NCBI GenBank assembly: GCA_017547205.1
Contig: JAFYQH010000068.1
Span: 1 to 41,411 of the forward strand
Length of the DNA stretch: 41,411 nucleotides
Direction: 5' to 3'
Source of the DNA: Bacteroidaceae bacterium
GTDB lineage: Bacteria > Bacteroidota > Bacteroidia > Bacteroidales > Bacteroidaceae
Shown here: positions 6,857-14,809 of the stretch, piece after piece
Layout: each line of letters begins with the position of its first letter
Position numbering within the stretch: the stretch's first letter is position 1
Made by a program: the position numbers and the translations under genes
Notes under the pieces: generated by a model
What the model saw: the letters and a program-made list of their open reading frames with translations, nothing else
Told to the model about the DNA's origin: nothing
Database searches by the model: none

Positions 6857-8764
6857 ATGAAAAAGACATTGGTTGATCTTTTCGAGGAGTCAGTAAGGCT
6901 GTATCCCGACAATACCTTTCTTCTCGAGAAAACAGACAAGAAAGTGGGTTTTAAGCCAACAACCTATTCACAGGTAAAAGAGTTGGTTTACCGCCTGGGT
7001 GCCGGCTATCAGGCGCTCGGAGTCAAGAAGGGTGACAACATGGCACTCTTGAGCGAAGGATGCAACATGTGGGTTATCGGTGAGCTCGCCATGTTTTATG
7101 CCGGTGCTGTGAATGTGCCTCTTTCTATAAAGCTCGAGGAGAGTAACGACCTTCTTTTCCGTCTCGTACACGGTGACGTGAAATTCATTCTTGTATCGAA
7201 CTACCAGCTCAAGAAAATACGTGCAATCAAGGATAAGCTTACCGAGGTCAAGAAGATAATCGTATTCGGCAATGCCTGGGGGCTCGAGGAGAACGAGATT
7301 CATGTTGACGAGGTGTTTAAGATGGGTGATGAGTTTTTGGCTTCTCATACAATGGAGGAGTTCCTTGCCGTAGGCCAGTCTTTGGTAAACGACGATATTG
7401 CGACAATCACTTACACAAGCGGTACTACAGCCGACCCCAAGGGGGTAGTGCTCACTCACCGCAACTATACGTCCAATGTAGAGCAGGCTTCAACTCTTGT
7501 ACACATCGACCAGACATGGCGTACTCTCATCATTTTGCCTCTTGACCACTGTTTCGCGCATGTTGTGGGCTTTTATATAATGATGTCTAAGGGTGCGACA
7601 GCTGCCACCGTGCAGGTTGGCCGTACCGGTCTCGAGACGTTGAAGAATATACCTCTCAACATCAAGGAGGTTCGTCCTCACTTCATACTTTCGGTACCTT
7701 CATTGGCCAAGACATTCAAGAAGAATATCGAGGGTGCTATCCATGCCAAGGGCAAGACTACAGAAAGGCTCTTCAACTGGGGTATGGCAATACGCCAGAA
7801 GTACTATGGCGAGAGCAATATCGATTCAAAGGGTATGAGAATATTCCTTAAGCCGCTGGTAGCGCTCTTCGACAAACTTATCTTCTCGAAGATTCGTGAG
7901 AACTTCGGTGGTGAGCTCCGTTTCTTCGTTGGTGGCGGTGCGTTGCTCGACAAGGAACTGCAGAACTTCTATTTGGGTGTGGGCATGCCCATGTATCAGG
8001 GTTATGGTCTTTCCGAGGCTACCCCGGTAATTTCGTCAAACGGCCCCGAACGTTATCGTTTTGGTTCAAGTGGTAAGCTTGTCAAGCCTATCGAGTTGAA
8101 GATATGCGACTCTGACGGTAAGGAATTGCCTGTTGGTGAGCTTGGCGAGATTGTAGTCAAAGGCGAGAACGTTATGGCAGGTTACTGGAAGAACCCGACA
8201 GCGACTGCCGAGACCGTGCGCGATGGTTATCTCTACACCGGTGACCTTGGTTATATGTCAAGCGAGGGATTGCTCTATGTGAAGGGCCGTTTCAAGAGTC
8301 TTCTTATCTCAAGCGATGGCGAGAAGTACAGCCCCGAGGGTATCGAGGAGGCGTTCGTGAGCCTTTGTCCCACAATTGACCAGGTCATTCTCTACAATAA
8401 CCAGTCTCCCTATACCATTGCACTTATTGTTCCCAATAAGGACAATATCAAGCGTGCGCTTGCCGAAAAGGGTCTTGACCTCACAACTGACGAGGGACGC
8501 AAGGCTGCATGTGACCTTGTGAAGGCCGATGTGGATATGTTCAAGAAGGGTGGTGAGCATGCCGGCATGTTCCCTGAGCGTTGGTTACCAAGCTGCTTCG
8601 CGATATTGCCCGAGGCATTTACCGAGCAGAATGGTATGATGAACAGTACCATGAAGGTAGTGCGCGGTAAGGTAGAAAAGTTCTACAAGGAGCGTATCGA
8701 CATCCTTTATACAGCCGATGGTAAGCAGCTCTATGAGCAGCACAACCTCGATGCTTTTAAATAA
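6857..8764 (+). CDS. Long-chain fatty acid--CoA ligase (AMP-forming)
   Basis: A 635-residue adenylate-forming enzyme that activates fatty acids with ATP and CoA. The ATP-binding P-loop-like motif TYTSGTTADPKG is at 185-196. Further on are YQGYGLSEATPVIS (A5 region), a GDLGYM segment (A7), VKGRFKSLLISSDGEKYSP (A8), and NSTMKVVRGKV, whose Lys fits the A10 position. The length is typical of long-chain acyl-CoA synthetases. There is no signal peptide; it probably acts at the inner face of the membrane. It is monocistronic, bounded by its own promoter and a long hairpin at 8785. Chain-length preference cannot be read from the sequence. Confidence 0.92.
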   Translation: MKKTLVDLFEESVRLYPDNTFLLEKTDKKVGFKPTTYSQVKELVYRLGAGYQALGVKKGDNMALLSEGCNMWVIGELAMFYAGAVNVPLSIKLEESNDLLFRLVHGDVKFILVSNYQLKKIRAIKDKLTEVKKIIVFGNAWGLEENEIHVDEVFKMGDEFLASHTMEEFLAVGQSLVNDDIATITYTSGTTADPKGVVLTHRNYTSNVEQASTLVHIDQTWRTLIILPLDHCFAHVVGFYIMMSKGATAATVQVGRTGLETLKNIPLNIKEVRPHFILSVPSLAKTFKKNIEGAIHAKGKTTERLFNWGMAIRQKYYGESNIDSKGMRIFLKPLVALFDKLIFSKIRENFGGELRFFVGGGALLDKELQNFYLGVGMPMYQGYGLSEATPVISSNGPERYRFGSSGKLVKPIELKICDSDGKELPVGELGEIVVKGENVMAGYWKNPTATAETVRDGYLYTGDLGYMSSEGLLYVKGRFKSLLISSDGEKYSPEGIEEAFVSLCPTIDQVILYNNQSPYTIALIVPNKDNIKRALAEKGLDLTTDEGRKAACDLVKADVDMFKKGGEHAGMFPERWLPSCFAILPEAFTEQNGMMNSTMKVVRGKVEKFYKERIDILYTADGKQLYEQHNLDAFK

Positions 8765-8784
8765 TAGATTTGAAACATTCGACA

Positions 8785-8826
8785 TAACAGAGCATGGGCG
8801 GCAAATTTGCCGCCCATGCTCTGTTA
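8785..8826. terminator. 42-nt perfect palindrome after the acyl-CoA ligase
   Basis: Bases 8785-8805 pair perfectly with 8806-8826; the centre is AAATTT, and GGGCGGC/GCCGCCC lie inside the arms. It is 20 bases after the ligase stop codon and is followed by AATTTTG, only a weak T-run. Confidence 0.75.
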
Positions 8827-8906
8827 AATTTTGTTATGTGTTAAACTTTTCATTTATTTCCCCATCAAACAGGTAGAACATTTTTATTAAGCATAAATTT
8901 TTACCT

Positions 8907-9398
8907 ATGAAAGCAAGAATTCTATTAGTGGCGTTAGTGGTTGCATTCACTTCGTTTGCAACAGCGCAGGAGAAAAAAAAGTTTGAGAAACCGACACCTG
9001 AGCAGCGTGTGGAGTTCCGCGTCAAGATGATGCAGCAGAAACTTATGCTCGATGACAAGAAGGCTGCCGAGTTTGCACCAATATACAAGGAGTATATTAC
9101 CGAGATGGCAAAATGCCGTCCGGCTCTTGAGCGTGGCAAGGATCTTACCGATGTGCAGATAAAGAAGAACCTTGAGGCTCGTATGGATGCACGCCAGAAA
9201 GCGCTCGATGTCGAGAAGAAGTGTTATGGCAAGCTCTCGAAGATTCTGAGTGCAAGACAGCTGCAGGTTGTCTTCAGCAACGATAAAGGCTTCGGCAAGT
9301 CCGATGGCAGGAAGTTCGCTCCACGTGGAAAGTTTGGTGGAAAGGGTAAGGCGAATAACTTCTGCAAGGGAAAGAAACCTGCAGATTGCAAGAATTGA
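8907..9398 (+). CDS. Small secreted basic helical protein, Spy/CpxP-like in layout
   Basis: A 163-residue exported protein of unknown function. A cleavable signal peptide is clear (MKARILLVALVVAFTSFATA, cut before QEKKK). The mature part begins with a charged helical region (PTPEQRVEFRVKMMQQKLMLDDKKAAEFAPIY), repeats a similar helical pattern around residues 75-115 (KKNLEARMDARQKALDVEKK), and ends in a Gly/Lys-rich, strongly basic tail with two cysteines. Such Lys/Arg-rich periplasmic helical proteins resemble the Spy/CpxP chaperone layout common in Bacteroidetes; I have no direct motif match to LTxxQ. It lies between two long hairpins, so it is probably transcribed alone. The assignment is layout-based only. 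Confidence 0.75.
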   Translation: MKARILLVALVVAFTSFATAQEKKKFEKPTPEQRVEFRVKMMQQKLMLDDKKAAEFAPIYKEYITEMAKCRPALERGKDLTDVQIKKNLEARMDARQKALDVEKKCYGKLSKILSARQLQVVFSNDKGFGKSDGRKFAPRGKFGGKGKANNFCKGKKPADCKN

Positions 9399-9431
9399 TG
9401 TATGGATTGAATATGATTGTAATACGATTCT

Positions 9432-9476
9432 TTTAAAACGACATTGGCGGCCAATGGCCGCCAATGCTGTTTTAAA
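9432..9476. terminator. Bidirectional terminator between the secreted basic protein and the GH89 gene
   Basis: A 21-bp stem (9432-9452 with 9456-9476), loop AAT, with one two-base internal mismatch (GA against AG). GGCGGCC/GGCCGCC forms the top and TTTAAAA/TTTTAAA the base, giving T-runs in both directions. It lies between two convergent genes. Confidence 0.85.
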
Positions 9477-9492
9477 CTCTCCGGGATGGTTG

Positions 9493-12400
9493 TCAACGGA
9501 CAAACTTCTTGCCGTCTATGATATATATTCCGGATTGGCTAATTTCGGTGAGCTTGCGTCCCTGTAGGTCATATATGCCTTCAGCCTTGTTTTCTTCACT
9601 CTCTATTCCGTAAATTCCTGTTGTTTCGCCGTCGGGGAAACGGAATCCGTAGAATAGCGACTTTGTAGCTTCTGGAATGTGCAGGTATGCCTTGTTGGCA
9701 GCATTGGTGAACTCGTTTTCGTTTTCATTGTTTACAGCGTTGTAGAAAACTACTTCCTTGTTGTCTACGCCATCATCGGGCGTTGTGTCTACATTGGCCA
9801 GTACATAGTATTTTCCGCTCTCTTTTTTTATTGTCTGCTTATACAGGGTGCCGGTGAAGATGTCTTCAACAACAGTGCGTGGTTCATTTGCAAGTACAAA
9901 ACCATATTTGCCTTCTTTACCTCTTAATACAACTGCAGTGTTTGACGGTATTATGCCGTTTGTAATTTCTTGCATGTTCAGCCACTTGTCGTCAATAATC
10001 TCGTTGGCTGTGTAGGCTGTAATACCTTCTGGCACTGCAACGGGGTAGTTGAGGAATAGGGTAGAGTAGCCTACTTGGCTAATAGTTACATAGTGACACA
10101 CCTGTGAAACCTCGGTAACCTCATCTATGGTCCACGTTGATGCGTTGTTTGCCTCAGCTTGCCATTGAACGATTACTCCGTAGTCCTGCTGTGCATGCAT
10201 TGGATTGTTGTCACCTATTCTCAATGTCAATTGTCCGTCCGCTATGGGGGCAATCATGACATTAGCGGCTTCGACTTTGGTGCCCATGTGTGTACCGCTG
10301 AATGATTTGACATACAAGCCTGTATGTAGGTTCTTCATCTTGTATTTACCCAGTACATTCGTGTTTTCAAACTGGAATACTGCCTGCGGGAATTGAGGTA
10401 TATCAGCTATGTCGTCGAACACAAGGTGGTTGTGATCATGTGTCCCGGTATAGTTGCCTCTGCTGCGTGTTGTCGGTTCGTAGAGAGTGTAAACATATTT
10501 ACCCCGGCAATAGTCATCGTTTGCTGTTGACTTGATGACATACAACTTGTCGGGGTCTAACGTAAAAGGGTTTATTGTGACACTGAATTTTAGTACGGTT
10601 GCGTCTTTCAATGTTATAGTTGCGGTGTATATGCCATCTGCTATGCCGGCTTTTATGGTTGCATTAGACATTGTGGCTCCGCTTTCAATGAAGTCGCCGC
10701 TGATTGTTGCACCGTCTAAATCACCGAAATATTCAGTCAAGTCAAAGCTTTCTTTGATAGGAATGTTAATTACTCCGGTCAAGTCATTTGCAAGGTGACG
10801 GTATGCGTAATAATATGTACCGTCTGCCATTTTTACAGGGATTATATACTTTGCCAATATCTTGTTGGCCTCTTCAACAGTGTTTCCTTCGGGGGCACGG
10901 GTATAGCTGTCTGTGTGACCTTGCTCTCCTTTTACAAGCTGGGTACTGCTTACACCAGTATCGCCAACCTTGTGTGTCATGCCATGTGCCCAGTTCCACT
11001 CGAAGTACCCATATTCACCACCGTTGCATCCGTTATTGAAATAATACTCCCAGCGTGGCAGGTAAAGGTCCTTCATCAGTCCCTGCCATGAGCGGTATGA
11101 GTAATCGTTGAGGTTTGTATTGGGACTTGACCATGTTGAAACTATTGTACGTGCGTTGTTGTATTCATACCAGTCTGGAGTTGCTGTTGTTGCGCCATCA
11201 ACCTCGCCGGCTGCGTCGCGTGCTTCCTGTGTCCATTTTCCAAGGCGGAAGTTGAGGTTCGTACCTTTGAATGTGTCAACGTCGCCAATCAGGGCAAGGA
11301 AAGCGTTCTTGCGTGCGGTGTATGTGGCATCGTTGTTGAAACCATTCCCGGCTGCATTCTTGGCGTCTTTGATACTCAAAAGCAGGTAGTAGGCGTAGTC
11401 GGCCATCACCGCACCACCGAACTCTACGATGTCATAGTTGTAGTTACTCTCATAAATGTCATTGAGGGCAAGTGCATTCTTTTGGCTAAGAAGCTTATAT
11501 GTGGCATTTATGAGCATCTGTTGGCGTTCTTTTGTGTATGTGCCTTTTGCATCGTTCAAGGTCTTGCCCCACGAACTGGCCTTGTTTGCGTTAAGGTTGG
11601 GTCGTGCTGCCCAAACATCTTCTACTGGGCCCTGTATTCCGTCAGCTCCATAGTTGAGGGGGCCTTGACGCAGGAGCTCCCAGGCCTCTTGTACAACAGT
11701 ATTGTCTGCACCGTAGCGCGCAGTTGCATAATTTTTAATCCATTCTGCAACGTCAGGCTTGGTGCCGTTCATCCAGGGGAGCTGGAATAGGAGGTCGTAT
11801 GTTACAGGTGTTTGCTCAATGGCCTCGGGTGCTGCACCGATACCCTTTATACTTGAGTATTTACCTTTGAATTTAAAGTAATTGTCAGTCAGGTTGTTCA
11901 AACGGCCCATAAGTCCCGAGCGTCCACCGAAGTTGGGAATTGCGCAGAACACGGCTTCTTGTGGAGCGTAGCCGTTGTAGCCGTCAAATGCCGGTGAACC
12001 GTCCGAGAATAGGTCAAGTACAATCAGTCGGCCTGCAGGTACTGCTGTGAGAGAGTATTTCTGTGTTGCACTCCACTGCCACTGCTGGATAACCCACTGT
12101 GAACCAGGTTTTGCAGTTTCCATAGCTGCATACAAAGCTTCGTAATCTTCCATAGTACCGGCGCCGCCACCCTCATGGAACGGGTCCATTGAATAGTACT
12201 GGCTCTCACCCATAACCTCTTTGAGGCATGCGTAATAGTCGGCTGCAATTTCGGCATAGTTGGCATTGCTTACATTCAAAAGGAGGGGACGCACGAAGTC
12301 ACCTGCCCAATTTCCACCATTGCCTCTTGTAGCGTATCCTGACTTTTTTGCAAAATTAGTAGGAACCATACCGCTCCAGCCTGGCAGTACTGGCTGCATG

Positions 12401-14583
12401 CCAAGCTCGCGCTGGCGGTCGGTTATTTGCTTGGCAAGCCGCTTCTGGCGTACATACCATGCGTCGTCTTGTACACCGCCTGCACCCTCCCAGGTGCCAC
12501 CGCTCTTTGTACCGGCTGCCGTACCGCCCCAGCCTTCGAGGTTGTTCATAGCCCACCAGGCTATGAATGCAGGGCCGGCAACGAAAGCCTTGGCGGCAGT
12601 TTCGTCGTAGCCATATTTGCTGTTGCCCTGTGCATCCTTCATTGTGAGGAAACTGCGCCATACCTCCTCGAGACCTACAAGCTGCAATGGCATGTTTATA
12701 CCATGCAGGGCCATCCAGTCAATTTCCTGCTGCCAACGTTTCCAGGTCCACGATGTCATTGAGTAACCAAAGGTACAGGTATTCAAGTAGTAACGATACT
12801 TGGCATCGGTCACGTGTGTCTCCTGTGCAGGCAACGGCAGGTTGCCGAGGTCGGCATAAGCTTCACCGCTTACGGTTTTCTCGTTGAGCGAATTCCAAGC
12901 GATGTTAATCTTTGCAATGTTCTGCAAGTACCAGCCAAGACCGGTTGTCAGTGCGCTCGTTGTTGTACCCTTGATAAGGATTTTGTTGTTTTCGCTGCCA
13001 ATTACAAAAACTTCTTTCCTGGAATTCATTGAAGGGTCAAGCACAAATCTGAACTTTTCGGCTGTACCTTCGCCACCGATACGGTTCACAAGGTCGACAA
13101 CTGCCTTTGGGTTTACTTCTGCCTGTATTGCCGTGTATGTTATAGTTACAGTTCTGTTTGCTTCGTCTATAACAACATTCCATGTGTAGCCTTCAATGTC
13201 ATTTCCTTCAAAGTGGTCTGCATTGATTTCATCGATTGTGAGAATTGTGCCGTTTTCAATCCTGTTGCCTTTGTATAGAACTTCGGCATTGTCTGGAGCA
13301 ATGATGTTGACAGTATATTCTTTTTCAACTTTTTCATATGTGAAGTCGATACTGAATACTTTCGCGTTCATTGTACTATTCTCGGTAACGAATGAGAACG
13401 AGAATGCACCGCCGAGGTCCTCGTCAAGTGTTATCTCGAACCAGTCGTCACCATCTGCAGTTGCGTTCCAGTCACCGCAGCAATATGTATTGTTATTGCC
13501 GTCGAGCATGCTGGCGTACGACTTGTTGTAATTGCCTTCAAAGTTAATAGCTGCAAGTTCTACTTTGTTGCCTTTCGCGTCTTTTAGCTCAAAAGAGTCG
13601 AAACTCATACGTTTCTTGCCGTTTTTGTAATATGCAGCCGATTCGGTAAGTGTGAAGCGTATTCTGTTGCATAAGCCTACGTATGGCAAACGGTCGGATG
13701 TGAAATGATATTTGCCGCCCTGTAAAGTTCCGGCTGTGGTGTAATTGATGGAGCCCTCTACAAACCATTTCTTGCACCCGTCACCTACATTGGTGAAAAT
13801 TCCTGTTCCGACGTTGGTATTCTGGTCACTACCCAAGCGTTTGCTGTTGTCTGTGGCTCTTGCAATCTGTGCAAATCCCTCTTCATCGTGTTGCAGCATT
13901 GTCCACATCGAAAAATCTGTTGTTGCATTCCAATTGTGTGTCGAACCGACGAACTTGCCGGCATTATTATTGTCTTCAATGTAGAACAGGCCTGCAGACG
14001 GCTTCAAGTAGAAAAATGTCGGTTCTGCCCGGTATGAAACTACAGATCCTGAAACCGTTGTATAATTCATGTAAGTGCCAGTTTCACTTTTCAGTGTGTA
14101 TGTGAACTGGTTGGGCAGGTTGCTGTATTCAATGAGTTTGAATTTCAGCCCAGTCTCTCTGTTGTTGTACAATGGCTGTCCTGATACTGGGTTGTCCATT
14201 GAGATATATGCTCCGCTTCCTTTCGCTATGGTCAATTCATTTATAGATGATCCTTCTATAATGAACTCCTGCGTATTGCCGGTTCCTACTGTGGCATTCC
14301 AGTTTCTGCTGCCGGTACAAACGTATTCTCCGTTTATATTCTTAAGCTTCCAGTTTGTACCTTTCTCAAAAAAGATGATAACCGGCTTTACATTAAGGCT
14401 GATGTTGTTGGTTGTGCCGTTGGCATTGGGCTCATTTATACCCTTTGTCTGAATGTCAAGAAACAGTCCTGTTGTTGTCTCCTGCAGGGCATATCTTGCT
14501 CCGTCTGTCGGGCTGAACTGCGCCCATGCTGTCGTGACACATAAAAGTGTCATTAACAAAGAAGAAAGAAGACTTTTTTTCAT
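9493..14583 (-). CDS. Secreted multidomain alpha-N-acetylglucosaminidase (GH89)
   Basis: A 1696-residue exported enzyme. GH89 enzymes remove terminal alpha-linked GlcNAc, for example from gastric-type mucin or heparan fragments. Order: signal peptide (1-21, cut after AWA); beta-trefoil-like region (about 22-280); F5/8-type-like sandwich (about 290-415); short Ig-like segment; NAGLU N-terminal domain (about 480-590) and TIM barrel from about 600, with RYYLNTCTFGYSMTSWTWKR; all-helical NAGLU C-terminal domain to about 1210; further beta modules, one trefoil-like (about 1350-1460); and a tail GIYDLQGRKL...GIYIIDGKK. Candidate catalytic glutamates are E804 (MDPFHEGG) and E920 (GAAPEAIEQ), 116 residues apart, close to spacing in known GH89 enzymes. 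The tail resembles type-A secretion-sorting tails, though degenerate. No transporter or SusCD pair is adjacent. Confidence 0.93.
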   Translation of the reverse strand: MKKSLLSSLLMTLLCVTTAWAQFSPTDGARYALQETTTGLFLDIQTKGINEPNANGTTNNISLNVKPVIIFFEKGTNWKLKNINGEYVCTGSRNWNATVGTGNTQEFIIEGSSINELTIAKGSGAYISMDNPVSGQPLYNNRETGLKFKLIEYSNLPNQFTYTLKSETGTYMNYTTVSGSVVSYRAEPTFFYLKPSAGLFYIEDNNNAGKFVGSTHNWNATTDFSMWTMLQHDEEGFAQIARATDNSKRLGSDQNTNVGTGIFTNVGDGCKKWFVEGSINYTTAGTLQGGKYHFTSDRLPYVGLCNRIRFTLTESAAYYKNGKKRMSFDSFELKDAKGNKVELAAINFEGNYNKSYASMLDGNNNTYCCGDWNATADGDDWFEITLDEDLGGAFSFSFVTENSTMNAKVFSIDFTYEKVEKEYTVNIIAPDNAEVLYKGNRIENGTILTIDEINADHFEGNDIEGYTWNVVIDEANRTVTITYTAIQAEVNPKAVVDLVNRIGGEGTAEKFRFVLDPSMNSRKEVFVIGSENNKILIKGTTTSALTTGLGWYLQNIAKINIAWNSLNEKTVSGEAYADLGNLPLPAQETHVTDAKYRYYLNTCTFGYSMTSWTWKRWQQEIDWMALHGINMPLQLVGLEEVWRSFLTMKDAQGNSKYGYDETAAKAFVAGPAFIAWWAMNNLEGWGGTAAGTKSGGTWEGAGGVQDDAWYVRQKRLAKQITDRQRELGMQPVLPGWSGMVPTNFAKKSGYATRGNGGNWAGDFVRPLLLNVSNANYAEIAADYYACLKEVMGESQYYSMDPFHEGGGAGTMEDYEALYAAMETAKPGSQWVIQQWQWSATQKYSLTAVPAGRLIVLDLFSDGSPAFDGYNGYAPQEAVFCAIPNFGGRSGLMGRLNNLTDNYFKFKGKYSSIKGIGAAPEAIEQTPVTYDLLFQLPWMNGTKPDVAEWIKNYATARYGADNTVVQEAWELLRQGPLNYGADGIQGPVEDVWAARPNLNANKASSWGKTLNDAKGTYTKERQQMLINATYKLLSQKNALALNDIYESNYNYDIVEFGGAVMADYAYYLLLSIKDAKNAAGNGFNNDATYTARKNAFLALIGDVDTFKGTNLNFRLGKWTQEARDAAGEVDGATTATPDWYEYNNARTIVSTWSSPNTNLNDYSYRSWQGLMKDLYLPRWEYYFNNGCNGGEYGYFEWNWAHGMTHKVGDTGVSSTQLVKGEQGHTDSYTRAPEGNTVEEANKILAKYIIPVKMADGTYYYAYRHLANDLTGVINIPIKESFDLTEYFGDLDGATISGDFIESGATMSNATIKAGIADGIYTATITLKDATVLKFSVTINPFTLDPDKLYVIKSTANDDYCRGKYVYTLYEPTTRSRGNYTGTHDHNHLVFDDIADIPQFPQAVFQFENTNVLGKYKMKNLHTGLYVKSFSGTHMGTKVEAANVMIAPIADGQLTLRIGDNNPMHAQQDYGVIVQWQAEANNASTWTIDEVTEVSQVCHYVTISQVGYSTLFLNYPVAVPEGITAYTANEIIDDKWLNMQEITNGIIPSNTAVVLRGKEGKYGFVLANEPRTVVEDIFTGTLYKQTIKKESGKYYVLANVDTTPDDGVDNKEVVFYNAVNNENENEFTNAANKAYLHIPEATKSLFYGFRFPDGETTGIYGIESEENKAEGIYDLQGRKLTEISQSGIYIIDGKKFVR

Positions 14584-14648
14584 GATGATTGTGTTATTGT
14601 TGTTTTGTCTATATATTTCAGTAAAGACTATATTTGTGCACGTAATTG

Positions 14649-14656
14649 CAAAGATA
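14649..14656 (-). promoter_or_regulatory. -7 element upstream of the GH89 gene
   Basis: TATCTTTG on the minus strand, followed by CA, 66 bases before the ATG at 14583. No clear -33 TTTG is visible in the AT-rich sequence beyond it. Confidence 0.45.
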
Positions 14657-14747
14657 ATATTAACAATTAATTTATTAATATAATTTATTTTAAATTGTCA
14701 AGGATGAGCCTGATTTTGCCGGTGATGCCGTGAGGGTGTACACGAGT

Positions 14748-14788
14748 AAAAAAGCCCCGAAGGGCCTTTGATGGGTACATTCGGGGCT
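14748..14788 (-). terminator. Rho-independent terminator of the TonB-dependent receptor gene
   Basis: On the minus strand AGCCCCGAA (14788-14780) pairs with TTCGGGGCT (14761-14753), with an 18-base loop containing a smaller GGCC hairpin, and is followed by TTTTTT (14753-14748). It lies 22 bases past the receptor stop codon. Confidence 0.8.
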
Positions 14789-14809
14789 GGTATGTTGCTG
14801 ACAGCCGAT

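Noticed and set aside
6649-6876. 75-codon plus-strand frame before the acyl-CoA ligase
   Set aside because: It starts on a non-ATG codon, has no ribosome site, runs through the promoter and overlaps the ligase start.
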